Source: a virus
Length of the DNA stretch: 64,000 bases
Direction: 5' to 3' (one strand)
IMG/VR virus record: IMGVR_UViG_3300028763_000006
Coordinates: 1-64,000 of that record
Shown: positions 17,181-24,689 of the stretch, in pieces
Layout: each line of letters begins with the position of its first letter
How positions within the stretch are numbered: position 1 is the first letter of the stretch
The notes under the pieces: generated by a model
The model's input: only the letters and a program-made list of their open reading frames with translations
The model's database searches: none
What the model was told of the DNA's origin: nothing
Position numbers and translations under genes: made by a program

Positions 17181-19025
17181 ATGGAATTATTAAGAGATTT
17201 TTACGTTGGAATAGTAGAAGAAAATATTGATTCAGCAAAAAAAGGTAGAATAAAAGTAAGAGTGCAAACATTATATCATGGAATTGATGTTAAAGATATT
17301 CCATGGGCTTATCCATTTGGAGATTTAAGTGGAAAAGAATTTTCTGTTCCAGCAATTGGTAAATTAGTTAATATTCTTTACTTATCAGATGATTTATATT
17401 CACCATATTATATATATTCAGAGAATAATAATATAAATTTACAAACTAGACTTAACGGGTTAAGTGATGATGAATATACAAGATTCACTGCATTATTATA
17501 TGATGATAGAACACAAATATATTCAGATGATACATCACTATCTCTTGATTATTATTATAATAAACTTTCATTAGAAAGAGATTCTATAAATTTAGAACTT
17601 AAAGACAATACTCAAACATTAAATTTAGGATCAAAAAACGCAGGTCAAGAAGCAGTATTAGGCACAAGATTTTTTGATTGGATGGATAAATTTATAAATG
17701 AATTTAGAAGCGTAACATCAATGATTGATAGTATTGGAGGACCACTAATAAAGACAAAACTTGATATGATATGTGATGAGTACACAGCGATAAGAGAAGA
17801 TTTTGTATCAAGAAATGTTAAAATTGTTGATAATGGAGCTGTTAGTTCAGCGGAAAGACCATCAGAAACATTTAGTTCAGTAAATGACACTGATTTGATA
17901 ATGCCAAATGATGCTGATTATGCAAACTTATTAAATCGTATAAATATGTTAAACTCCGCTGGATGTGAAGAATTAAAATCAAACACTGCAACAGATTATA
18001 TACCAACAAGTTCAGAAATGGTTCTTCCATTATTAGGTGTTAGAGTATCATGTAGATTTGGACCAAGACAACTTAAAGGAGAAGGAGTGACATTTCATGC
18101 AGGATTAGATATAGCAGCACCAATAGGAACTGTTGTGGTAAGTTCATTTGACGGTATTGTAGTATCAGCATCATTTGATAGTCAATATGGAGGAGGAAAC
18201 ACAATTGTAATAAAACACACAAATGGTTTCAAAACTGGATATTGTCATTTGAGTAAAATGTTAGTCAATGCAAATTCAATTGTAAAAACAGGAAATCCAA
18301 TAGGCTTAGTAGGAAACACTGGAGGACACACGACAGGACCACATTTACATTTCTCAGTAACTACTCCAGCAAATAAAAAAGTTGATCCCGAATTATATTT
18401 TGAATGGCCAGTAAGAAAAGGAGATGCTCAAAAAGGTTCAAATACAGGAAAAGGAGAATATAAAGGTAGTTCATATTCTGCATCATCATCAAGCATACCA
18501 TGTGATGTAAACAATAATATATCATTGGAAGATATATACGGCTCTCCTATAGTTATTGGTGATTCTGTTAGTGCAGAGTTAGCTAAAAAATCAGCAGATT
18601 CATATTTGGGTAGAAAAATGAGTGAAACAGAATGGAATATGTTAATAAGAGCGGTATACGCAGAAGCATCCCATAATACTGAAGAAAGAGCTTGGTGTAT
18701 GGCTGTAATGTTAAATAGAGCTAGAACAAAAGGAGGATCAAATAGTGTATATTCTATATTGACAGCAAAAAATCAATTTCAATCTGTCACTGGAACAAAT
18801 GCAAATGGACACAGACCAAGTAAAAATTTTACAGATGGTCCAAATGCTAAAAATCAAAAAAGTATATTTCAGTCTGCAATTTATATATTATCAAAAGTTC
18901 CTAAAAATATAGTAAAATTCACAGCAGCATCATCAAAAGCGTATGGAGCAGGAACTAATATTGGATATAGAAACAAATTACTTGCAAGTGGTGGAGTAAC
19001 AATAGGCGGAACAGTATTTGCATAA
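17181..19025 (+). CDS. gp5-like baseplate spike with OB fold, M23 peptidase and SleB-type hydrolase
   Basis: This 614-residue protein has three parts. Residues 1-100 are the gp5/VgrG OB fold (D-F-Y-V-G-I-V-E-E-N ... G-R-I-K-V-R-V ... I-P-W-A-Y-P). About 285-415 is an M23/LytM endopeptidase with the zinc ligands F-H-A-G-L-D (near 306), G-Y-C-H-L-S, and G-P-H-L-H-F (near 388). About 475-610 resembles SleB/CwlJ cell-wall hydrolases (M-L-I-R-A-V-Y-A-E-A-S with E near 493, and Q-F-Q-S-V). In T4 gp5 the enzyme part is a lysozyme; here two other hydrolases take its place. The likely role is local peptidoglycan digestion when the tail contracts. The linker (about 430-450) is rich in S, G and K. Confidence 0.85.
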   Translation: MELLRDFYVGIVEENIDSAKKGRIKVRVQTLYHGIDVKDIPWAYPFGDLSGKEFSVPAIGKLVNILYLSDDLYSPYYIYSENNNINLQTRLNGLSDDEYTRFTALLYDDRTQIYSDDTSLSLDYYYNKLSLERDSINLELKDNTQTLNLGSKNAGQEAVLGTRFFDWMDKFINEFRSVTSMIDSIGGPLIKTKLDMICDEYTAIREDFVSRNVKIVDNGAVSSAERPSETFSSVNDTDLIMPNDADYANLLNRINMLNSAGCEELKSNTATDYIPTSSEMVLPLLGVRVSCRFGPRQLKGEGVTFHAGLDIAAPIGTVVVSSFDGIVVSASFDSQYGGGNTIVIKHTNGFKTGYCHLSKMLVNANSIVKTGNPIGLVGNTGGHTTGPHLHFSVTTPANKKVDPELYFEWPVRKGDAQKGSNTGKGEYKGSSYSASSSSIPCDVNNNISLEDIYGSPIVIGDSVSAELAKKSADSYLGRKMSETEWNMLIRAVYAEASHNTEERAWCMAVMLNRARTKGGSNSVYSILTAKNQFQSVTGTNANGHRPSKNFTDGPNAKNQKSIFQSAIYILSKVPKNIVKFTAASSKAYGAGTNIGYRNKLLASGGVTIGGTVFA

Positions 19026-19032
19026 AATCTAT

Positions 19033-19060
19033 AAAACTTTTTTTATAAATATTTATATAA
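19033..19060 (+). promoter_or_regulatory. Candidate late-promoter-like AT motif
   Basis: AAAACTTTTTTTATAAAT followed by ATTTATATAAC lies in the 57-bp gap before the sugar kinase gene. It is a weaker relative of the motif at 11635. A similar AAACTTTTTT string occurs upstream of the minus-strand gene at 50056. Confidence 0.3.
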
Positions 19061-19082
19061 CTCCATAAATAATTTTTTATAA

Positions 19083-20060
19083 ATGACAATATTTAAAAAT
19101 AAAAAAATATTAATCATAGGAGATGTTATGCTCGATTCTTATTTTTTTGGTAATGTTGATAGAATTTCACCAGAAGCACCTGTACCAATTGTAGATATAA
19201 TAAAAAAAGAAAATAAATTAGGCGGAGCTGCAAACGTAGCATACAACATAAAAAATCTTGGTGGTACTCCTATATTATGCTCAGTTATCGGTAAAGATAA
19301 TAATGGAGATGCAATATTATCTTTATTGAAAGAAAAAGAAATATCAACAAATTATATTATTCAATCTAGCATCAGAATAACTACAAACAAAACCAGAATA
19401 ATTGGAAATAAATGCCAAATTTTAAGAATAGATGAAGAAATAACTGAAGATTTAAATAATGAATCAGATAACCTAATTTCATTGGTTATCTCAACAATAG
19501 AAAATGAACATGTAGATTGCGTGTTATTTCAAGATTATGATAAAGGAGTATTAAATGAAAACATAATAAAAATTATAATCGAAAAAGCAAATTCATTAGG
19601 AATTTCTATATTAGTAGATCCTAAGAAAAAAAATTTCAACTATTACGAAAATATTAAACTATTCAAACCAAATTTTAAGGAATTCAAAGAAAGTATTAAT
19701 TTAAATATATCAGATAAAAATGAACTACTTAAAGAAGGATCCATTATACTTCATAATAAAGGAATAAATATTATATTTATTACACTATCAGAAAATGGTA
19801 TATTTATTTCTTATAAAAAAGAAGGTAAAATAATAAGTAAGATAATACCTACAACACAAAGAAACATAATTGATGTGTCTGGTGCTGGTGATTCTGTTAT
19901 ATCTGTTTTATCAATGTTAATTAATGATATAGAAATAGAAGAGATAGCAAAAATTTCAAATTTAGCAGGAGGAATTGCATGTGAAAAAGTTGGAGTAGTT
20001 TCAATTGATAAAAATAGATTACTAAATGAATATTATAATGATTCAAACAATACAAAATGA
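19083..20060 (+). CDS. PfkB-family sugar kinase, HldE/RfaE N-domain-like
   Basis: The 325-residue protein carries the PfkB/ribokinase landmarks: G-G-A-A-N-V-A at 47-53, D-Y-D-K-G-V-L at 151-157, a K-P-N strand near 195, and D-V-S-G-A-G-D ending at the catalytic D270. The start I-L-I-I-G-D-V-M-L-D-S-Y-F-F-G and S-P-E-A-P-V-P-I are specific for the HldE/RfaE heptose-7-phosphate kinase domain, rather than for fructose or ribose kinases. The nucleotidyltransferase half of HldE is absent. It would phosphorylate a heptose-phosphate or similar sugar for surface glycan synthesis. Its place right after the spike gene is unusual. Confidence 0.8.
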   Translation: MTIFKNKKILIIGDVMLDSYFFGNVDRISPEAPVPIVDIIKKENKLGGAANVAYNIKNLGGTPILCSVIGKDNNGDAILSLLKEKEISTNYIIQSSIRITTNKTRIIGNKCQILRIDEEITEDLNNESDNLISLVISTIENEHVDCVLFQDYDKGVLNENIIKIIIEKANSLGISILVDPKKKNFNYYENIKLFKPNFKEFKESINLNISDKNELLKEGSIILHNKGINIIFITLSENGIFISYKKEGKIISKIIPTTQRNIIDVSGAGDSVISVLSMLINDIEIEEIAKISNLAGGIACEKVGVVSIDKNRLLNEYYNDSNNTK

Positions 20061-20358
20061 AATATACAAATTATTAGATGATTTAATTATATCTGAAAAT
20101 AATAGTAATTCAAGGTACATGATAAAATCTTATATATCTAATATTCTAAATAAAAATATATCTAATAACAATATAAATTTATATAAAGTTATATGCGATG
20201 AAACAAACAACATAGAAATAGACTCCATATATATAGACGTTTATATTTTTATACATAATAGTAATTGCTCAACTGTAATTAGTTTTTTTAAAAATGTTAA
20301 TAAAATAAGCAGATTGAGAAAATTAAGAAAAGATAAGCTAAAAAAAATATACAAATGA
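20038..20358 (+). CDS. Stand-alone tail-sheath C-terminal-domain-like protein
   Basis: The protein is taken to start at M-I-Q-T-I-Q (ATG 20038; a slightly longer start exists at 20026) and has 106 residues. The pattern L-L-D-D-L-I-I-S-E-N-N, a helix with S-R-Y-M-I-K-S-Y-I, then L-Y-K-V-I-C-D-E-T-N-N and I-D-V-Y-I-F-I follows the C-terminal domain of contractile tail sheaths, where F/Y-x-V-x-C-D-E-T-N-N is the hallmark. Only that domain is present, so it could cap or start the sheath by the handshake strand exchange. The C-terminal 20 residues are very basic. The start overlaps the kinase gene by 23 bases. Confidence 0.55.
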   Translation: MIQTIQNEIYKLLDDLIISENNSNSRYMIKSYISNILNKNISNNNINLYKVICDETNNIEIDSIYIDVYIFIHNSNCSTVISFFKNVNKISRLRKLRKDKLKKIYK

Positions 20359-20555
20359 CAGCATCAGAACTTGATAATATAGCATATGGTTTATATTTAA
20401 AATATATAAATGAAATGTTGATAAATAAAAATATTGAGCACATAAAAATAGAAGAATTTATAAATTATAAAAAAATTTTCATATCTTTTTATAAAGATGC
20501 AAACATATTTTTAAGAAAAGAAAAAATAAATAACATAAATGAAAAATTATTATGA
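20355..20555 (+). CDS. Small hypothetical protein, 66 aa
   Basis: No family is recognised. The protein is helical and charged, with repeated K-I-E and K-E stretches. Its start overlaps the previous stop (ATGA), and its end overlaps the next start by 17 bases, so it is part of a tightly coupled set between 20038 and 21335. That tight packing, in the tail block, suggests a tail assembly role, but nothing in the sequence confirms it. Confidence 0.5.
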   Translation: MTASELDNIAYGLYLKYINEMLINKNIEHIKIEEFINYKKIFISFYKDANIFLRKEKINNINEKLL

Positions 20556-20829
20556 AGATGAAGAATCTGGATATGAAGATGAAGATGAATATGATGCAGA
20601 AAATAATCCAATAGAAGAAATTATAGATAAGTTGAATTTTTGTAGATTAGATTATTATAAACTTTACAAAAAAGATTTTAAAATTGCATCCATACGATTA
20701 AGACAGAATTTAGAATTTGTAATACAAACATCTAAACAACTAAAAAGGGATGCTCTTAAACACAGAAAAGAAATTGAAGAAAGACAAAGATTAGCAATAG
20801 AAGAAGCAAAAAATGAAGGAATATTATAA
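20539..20829 (+). CDS. Hc1/histone-H1-like basic helical protein
   Basis: The first 25 of 96 residues are very acidic (E, D, Y). The rest is a basic helical pair: I-I-D-K-L-N-F-C-R-L-D-Y-Y-K-L-Y-K-K-D, then A-S-I-R-L-R-Q-N-L-E and a charged tail with R-K-E-I-E-E-R. This follows the layout of Bacteroidetes Hc1-type nucleoid proteins, where a helix ending in K-F-Y-x-K-G is followed by A-G-T-R-x-R. The acidic head is not typical of those. It could bind DNA, or simply be a coiled-coil scaffold. The identification is tentative. Confidence 0.45.
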   Translation: MKNYYEDEESGYEDEDEYDAENNPIEEIIDKLNFCRLDYYKLYKKDFKIASIRLRQNLEFVIQTSKQLKRDALKHRKEIEERQRLAIEEAKNEGIL

Positions 20830-21335
20830 TGACAAATGAATGGCTTAAGATTAAAGTAATTAGAGATATAAAAAATATCAAAAGAAATCAAAAATTATCT
20901 GGTATGTCATTATACACAATAAGAGACAAATATAGCATAACTTCAAAATTTACTAAAGAATATAGAAATCTAATAGAATTGATAAACAACTCATTAATAA
21001 AATGTGATAATACTAATATTTCAGAATCATATTTAAATAGTATTGATTTTGATTTATTCACAGAAGTATCAAAATTAAATAATGTAACAATAATAGACCA
21101 ACCATCATTTATATACGGTTCAATGAAAAATAATAATATAATTACACATCAAAGTAGTGTCATATCTTACGAAGGTGATCAATTAAATCACATAAAACAT
21201 TCTAATAATAGTATTTATCTATATCAGATAGAAAAAAATTATGCAAGATTCAAAGAAATGAGTGATAATAAATTCTTCAAAATTAATATAAAAAATAAAT
21301 TAAATAATTTAAGAATCAATGATAGTTTAATCTAA
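20829..21335 (+). CDS. Hypothetical protein, 168 aa
   Basis: The start overlaps the previous stop (TAATG), and the end overlaps the tail of the convergent minus-strand gene by 9 bases. The N-terminal third is basic with two helices, the middle is polar and strand-rich (I-T-H-Q-S-S-V-I-S-Y), and the end is basic. No family is recognised. It closes the small-gene string that follows the spike and kinase genes. Confidence 0.55.
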   Translation: MTNEWLKIKVIRDIKNIKRNQKLSGMSLYTIRDKYSITSKFTKEYRNLIELINNSLIKCDNTNISESYLNSIDFDLFTEVSKLNNVTIIDQPSFIYGSMKNNNIITHQSSVISYEGDQLNHIKHSNNSIYLYQIEKNYARFKEMSDNKFFKINIKNKLNNLRINDSLI

Positions 21336-21776
21336 TGTATTGGTATTTGACAATTTTTCATAGTAATCAGGACTAAATATATCTTTACCTTCCAAAATAT
21401 ATTTTAGGTAATTCTTATCAGGTAATATATTTTTTCTAACCATAGATGAATTAGCAACATAAATTAATGCTCTAACTTTTTCGTCATCACAAAAAACATC
21501 AATTTCTTCTCTTGTATAATGCATGGGATGTCCTTCAAATTTATCTATTCTTTTAATATCAGACTCTTCAATCTCATATAACGCACCTTCGACAATATCA
21601 TCATCAGATGGAATAACATTAGCAAATCCTAAATAACAATTTTTCTTAGATACTTTATTAAAAACTAATTTATAATTTTCTAACGTTGCGAATTTTCTTG
21701 ATGAAAAATTAATATTTCTTTCATTTTTCATTCTATACTCAGATATATTACTACCATATGCAAAATATTTTATCAT
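21327..21776 (-). CDS. Gamma-glutamylcyclotransferase-like protein
   Basis: The 149-residue protein starts with F-A-Y-G-S-N at 5-10, the substrate-binding loop of the GGCT/AIG2 fold. It continues with V-E-G-A-L-Y-E-I and I-D-K-F-E-G, where E81 is the expected general acid/base. The family releases 5-oxoproline from gamma-glutamyl compounds or acts on related amides, and several phages carry copies. It is the only minus-strand gene in this part of the tail block, inserted between convergent and divergent neighbours, which suggests a later acquisition. Confidence 0.75.
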   Translation of the reverse strand: MIKYFAYGSNISEYRMKNERNINFSSRKFATLENYKLVFNKVSKKNCYLGFANVIPSDDDIVEGALYEIEESDIKRIDKFEGHPMHYTREEIDVFCDDEKVRALIYVANSSMVRKNILPDKNYLKYILEGKDIFSPDYYEKLSNTNTLD

Positions 21777-21880
21777 TATTACTTAATTATTTTTTTTATA
21801 TATTAAAAAATATCAGTTCAATGAATATGAATAAACAATTCATTTTTTTTATAATACAAAAAATAAAATAATATCATATA

Positions 21881-22315
21881 ATGAGCACAACAATTAACAA
21901 TATAGATTTTGATATCACAAATCTAAAAATAACAAACAACTCATTACCAATACAATTTAGTGGTGGGAGACTACAACATTATACCAATATGCAAAGTTCT
22001 ACAATAGAAATGACAGCAACAACATCATTAAATAACTTCGAAAAATTAAAAGATTGGTGCTTCAGTGATCAATATAATTATAAATCAGTTCATAAAGTTA
22101 ATACTGATTACAACGGTAGAATATTAAATGGAGTATTTCCTGTAAAATTTGAAATTAATCAAGATTACAATTTAATAGAAACTGATTTCTCTGTTGACTA
22201 TGTATATTATGATGATGATTTAATTAAAGCAATAAGAAAGAAGGAAGAAAGAAAGAAAAGAAAAGATAAGATAAATAAATTAAATCATATTTGTGAATTA
22301 AGTAATAAAATTTAA
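21881..22315 (+). CDS. Putative tail structural protein with beta domain, 144 aa
   Basis: No named family is recognised. Residues 1-110 are beta-rich (L-P-I-Q-F-S-G-G, S-S-T-I-E-M-T-A-T-T-S, F-P-V-K-F-E-I), with the periodic pattern of small virion beta domains. The tail is a very basic helix (K-K-E-E-R-K-K-R-K). The next gene has the same sequence layout (strand, I-x-A/M-x-A-T-T-S, helix, strand, F-D-F/F-E-I, basic end), so the pair may be divergent paralogues. It starts a new plus-strand run after a 100-bp AT-rich gap. Confidence 0.5.
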   Translation: MSTTINNIDFDITNLKITNNSLPIQFSGGRLQHYTNMQSSTIEMTATTSLNNFEKLKDWCFSDQYNYKSVHKVNTDYNGRILNGVFPVKFEINQDYNLIETDFSVDYVYYDDDLIKAIRKKEERKKRKDKINKLNHICELSNKI

Positions 22316-22322
22316 TATTTAT

Positions 22323-22688
22323 ATGCTAGTTTCAAACAAAATAAATTTCAAAAAATATATCATAAATATAAAAATATATGATATGTTATTCAAATTATCA
22401 GATATTATATTTTATGGTGATTACATAAAAATATCAGCAACAACATCTAATGAAAATTATAAATTTATAAGCAATTTATTAGATTATAGCATCAATTCTC
22501 ACATAAAAAAACAAGATGTGACAATATATAAAGACACAAAAATACTTGGTATTTCTATAATAGATTTTGATTTCAACCAATGGAATATGAATGTTGAATT
22601 CAATGCTGAACGCATAATAGGTGATATCGAAAACAGCTTAATTCAGTTAGAAAGAAAAGAAAAAATTAAAAAAATAAATAATATATGA
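22323..22688 (+). CDS. Putative tail structural protein, possible paralogue of the previous gene
   Basis: The 121-residue protein shows I-K-I-S-A-T-T-S-N-E-N-Y-K-F-I, then V-T-I-Y-K-D-T, I-D-F-D-F-N and N-V-E-F-N-A, matching the order of elements in the gene at 21881, though identity is low. It ends with a basic helix (LERKEKIKKINNI). The gap to the previous gene is 7 bases and the stop overlaps the next start (ATGA). Structure prediction would settle whether they share a fold. Confidence 0.5.
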   Translation: MLVSNKINFKKYIINIKIYDMLFKLSDIIFYGDYIKISATTSNENYKFISNLLDYSINSHIKKQDVTIYKDTKILGISIIDFDFNQWNMNVEFNAERIIGDIENSLIQLERKEKIKKINNI

Positions 22689-23041
22689 AAGATGACATAT
22701 GCAGTGACAATTTCAGTAGATATGGACAAAAATATTCTGAATTGATATTAAAATATCTAAATATTAAATATTATCATTCAAGAATCGATTGGTCAATATT
22801 GATAATAATTAAAAATGATGATTATTTATTGCGTAGTATATTAGACAATTTTTTTTATTTTGAAAAAATAACTAATTTAGATGATGATACATTTTTAAAC
22901 TATTATTCTATAGAAATAGACAATGAAAACACACATGTCTTAAAAATTGTAGATTTTTCAACTAATGTTTTTAAATCATATAAGAAAATTCTAAGAAAAA
23001 TTAAATTAAAATTTATAGAAGGATGTCAAAAATATTCATAA
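22685..23041 (+). CDS. Hypothetical protein, 118 aa
   Basis: No family is recognised. It has a W-S-I-L-I-I-I strand near residue 38, an F-F-Y-F-E-K-I stretch, and a basic C-terminus (KKILRKIKLKF). It overlaps the previous gene by 4 bases and the next by 19 bases, so it is co-translated with the gp47-like pseudoenzyme gene. A small tail or assembly protein is plausible from position alone. Confidence 0.5.
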   Translation: MKDDICSDNFSRYGQKYSELILKYLNIKYYHSRIDWSILIIIKNDDYLLRSILDNFFYFEKITNLDDDTFLNYYSIEIDNENTHVLKIVDFSTNVFKSYKKILRKIKLKFIEGCQKYS

Positions 23042-24003
23042 TAAGTAACACAAATTTTAATATATCTAAAAATATATCAGCAAAAGATTGGCTTAAAAAT
23101 ATGGAGATTTATTATAACAATGAATTTATTCCATATCTAACAGAAAATGTAAAACCAAATGATATTCTAATTCATTTAGGTAACTTTCTATACAAATCAA
23201 AGAATATTGATTTGACTGTTCTAAATTTCATACAAAAATTATTTGAAAGAATATCAGAAATTTTACCTGTTTATATAATAGAAGGAGAAAATGATAAACT
23301 ATCACTTAACATACTTAAAAATTTCAAAAACATAGAAGTAATTAATGAGCCTACTCAAATAAAATTATTAGTTGAACAAGTATTCACAATATTACCATAT
23401 AATACAAAAATTGAAGATATTGATAAATTTGAATCAGATATATGTTTCTTCAATTTTGACTATTTAAATTCATCAAAAAAAGACATCATCATAAACAAAT
23501 TAAGAAAATTTAAAAAGTGTTATAATGGATTTTATGATAAAAATGGTGTAGTAAAAAACATAAAAAATTTAGGATCACCATACAATACAGAAAGTGATGA
23601 AACCAAAGGATTCATCATACTTGATGTTTATAATGATAAAGATAAATTTGTAAAAAATAAAATAAGTCCAAATTTCAAAAAGATTTCAATAAATTCCGAA
23701 TCAGATTTAAATATTAATAAAGAAATATTTAATAATAATTATGTTAGTCTTAATATAAATAAAAAAATATTAATTGACAACAAAATCAAAATAGATATGT
23801 TAATTTCAGAAAATGACATAGTGAATATAAGTTATTCAGATGATGAAATAATAAAAGATAAGGAAGATATATTGGAATTAAATGAAAGTTCATTATCATT
23901 AAATGAAATGGTGATTGACTATATAAACAAATCAGATTCTATCAATAAAAATAAAATATTAGAAGAATTTAAAACCATAATAGAATTAAATAAAAAAAAG
24001 TGA
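23023..24003 (+). CDS. Degenerate SbcD/gp47-like metallophosphoesterase (likely pseudoenzyme)
   Basis: The 326-residue protein keeps the layout of the calcineurin-like phosphoesterase fold, but each metal motif is changed. The first D-x-H motif reads S-N-T-N (N9, N11). The G-D motif reads L-G-N (N54). The G-N-H-D motif reads G-E-N-D (88-91). The later part N-L-G-S-P-Y-N, D-E-T-K-G-F-I-I-L-D-V and N-K-I-S-P-N-F matches the C-terminal region of T4 gp47-like nucleases. With the ligands replaced it should not cut DNA. It lies among tail genes rather than beside a gp46/SbcC partner, which suggests a structural or regulatory role. The last 90 residues are acidic and helical. Confidence 0.65.
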   Translation: MSKIFIISNTNFNISKNISAKDWLKNMEIYYNNEFIPYLTENVKPNDILIHLGNFLYKSKNIDLTVLNFIQKLFERISEILPVYIIEGENDKLSLNILKNFKNIEVINEPTQIKLLVEQVFTILPYNTKIEDIDKFESDICFFNFDYLNSSKKDIIINKLRKFKKCYNGFYDKNGVVKNIKNLGSPYNTESDETKGFIILDVYNDKDKFVKNKISPNFKKISINSESDLNINKEIFNNNYVSLNINKKILIDNKIKIDMLISENDIVNISYSDDEIIKDKEDILELNESSLSLNEMVIDYINKSDSINKNKILEEFKTIIELNKKK

Positions 24004-24026
24004 TTTCAATTGAAATCACTTTTTTA
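23993..24026. terminator. Bidirectional terminator after the tail block
   Basis: AAAAAGTGATTTCAATTGAAATCACTTTTT is a long perfect hairpin with A and T tails. It ends the plus-strand tail block and the small minus-strand membrane gene. Confidence 0.88.
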
Positions 24027-24029
24027 TGG

Positions 24030-24215
24030 TCATATTTGTATTCTTGATAAAATTGCTAATAATCCAAAAACTTTAAGAAGCCAAATAACCAAAATGATAA
24101 TAACTACAATGTTCAAGATATTTTTTATTTTGGCATCCATAGGAATATACGAATTCACCAACCATAAAATAATACCAACCACGATCAAAACCAATAATAC
24201 TGTTAATATAGACAT
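24030..24215 (-). CDS. Small membrane protein, Thivi_2564-like
   Basis: The 61-residue protein has two transmembrane helices: residues 3-21 (L-T-V-L-L-V-L-I-V-V-G) and 35-53. They are joined by N-S-Y-I-P-M-D-A-K-I-K. The loop I-P-M-D-x-K-I-K-x-I-L-N-I-V is the mark of the Thivi_2564 family of small membrane proteins of unknown function, which is widespread in Bacteria and seen in phages. It lies between two terminators as a single-gene unit. A role at the host membrane is likely, but the function is unknown. Confidence 0.75.
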   Translation of the reverse strand: MSILTVLLVLIVVGIILWLVNSYIPMDAKIKNILNIVVIIILVIWLLKVFGLLAILSRIQI

Positions 24216-24263
24216 AGTTTTTTATTATATATATAAAATGTGAAATATGTTAAATAGCCAAAT

Positions 24264-24286
24264 AAAAAATGATTTCAATTGAAATA
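24264..24286 (-). terminator. Terminator of the AAA+ operon
   Basis: On the minus strand the stem ATTTCAATTGAAAT is followed by a T-run, just downstream of the gene ending at 24292. The stem core matches that of the terminator at 23993. Confidence 0.6.
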
Positions 24287-24291
24287 TTTTG

Positions 24292-24675
24292 TTAATATGT
24301 GAATATTTTATCTCTTAATTTTTTACATTCTAAATACTCTTCAGTGTTCAATTTTTCTACATAATTTTTAAAATCTATATAAATATCTGGAAATTTCACA
24401 CCTTCATCTGTACTAGGTTGTTTACGATCATAATGATATTTTAAGGACCATTCTTCATTAATACTATCAAAATATTTAATAATATCATCTTTACATGTGA
24501 AATAATTTATCATAAATTGATATGGATTTTTAAATTCTTTTTTTATACCCATTTTAGCCAATTCTATCATATCTTCAAGTTCTTGTTCTGCATTTATATC
24601 ATCTTTATGAGATAAAATTTCATCTATATTTTTAAACATATTGACTACTGTATCAAAAATTTCTATATTCATCAT
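24292..24675 (-). CDS. Small protein with UVR-like C-terminal motif
   Basis: The 127-residue protein is helical and acidic. Its last 20 residues, with L-N-T-E-E-Y-L-E-C-K-K-L-R-D-K-I, follow the UVR motif (E-x-Y-E-x-A-x-x-L-R-D-x-I) used by UvrB/UvrC and some ClpC partners for protein contacts. The gene at 41329 carries the same kind of end. It is 14 bases downstream of the AAA+ gene, so it could be its partner or adaptor. No other domain is recognised. Confidence 0.55.
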   Translation of the reverse strand: MMNIEIFDTVVNMFKNIDEILSHKDDINAEQELEDMIELAKMGIKKEFKNPYQFMINYFTCKDDIIKYFDSINEEWSLKYHYDRKQPSTDEGVKFPDIYIDFKNYVEKLNTEEYLECKKLRDKIFTY

Positions 24676-24689
24676 TTTTAGTTTTTTAT

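Noticed and set aside
24010-24243. 77-residue plus-strand ORF
   Set aside because: It is antisense to the Thivi_2564-like membrane protein, which has a clear family pattern.
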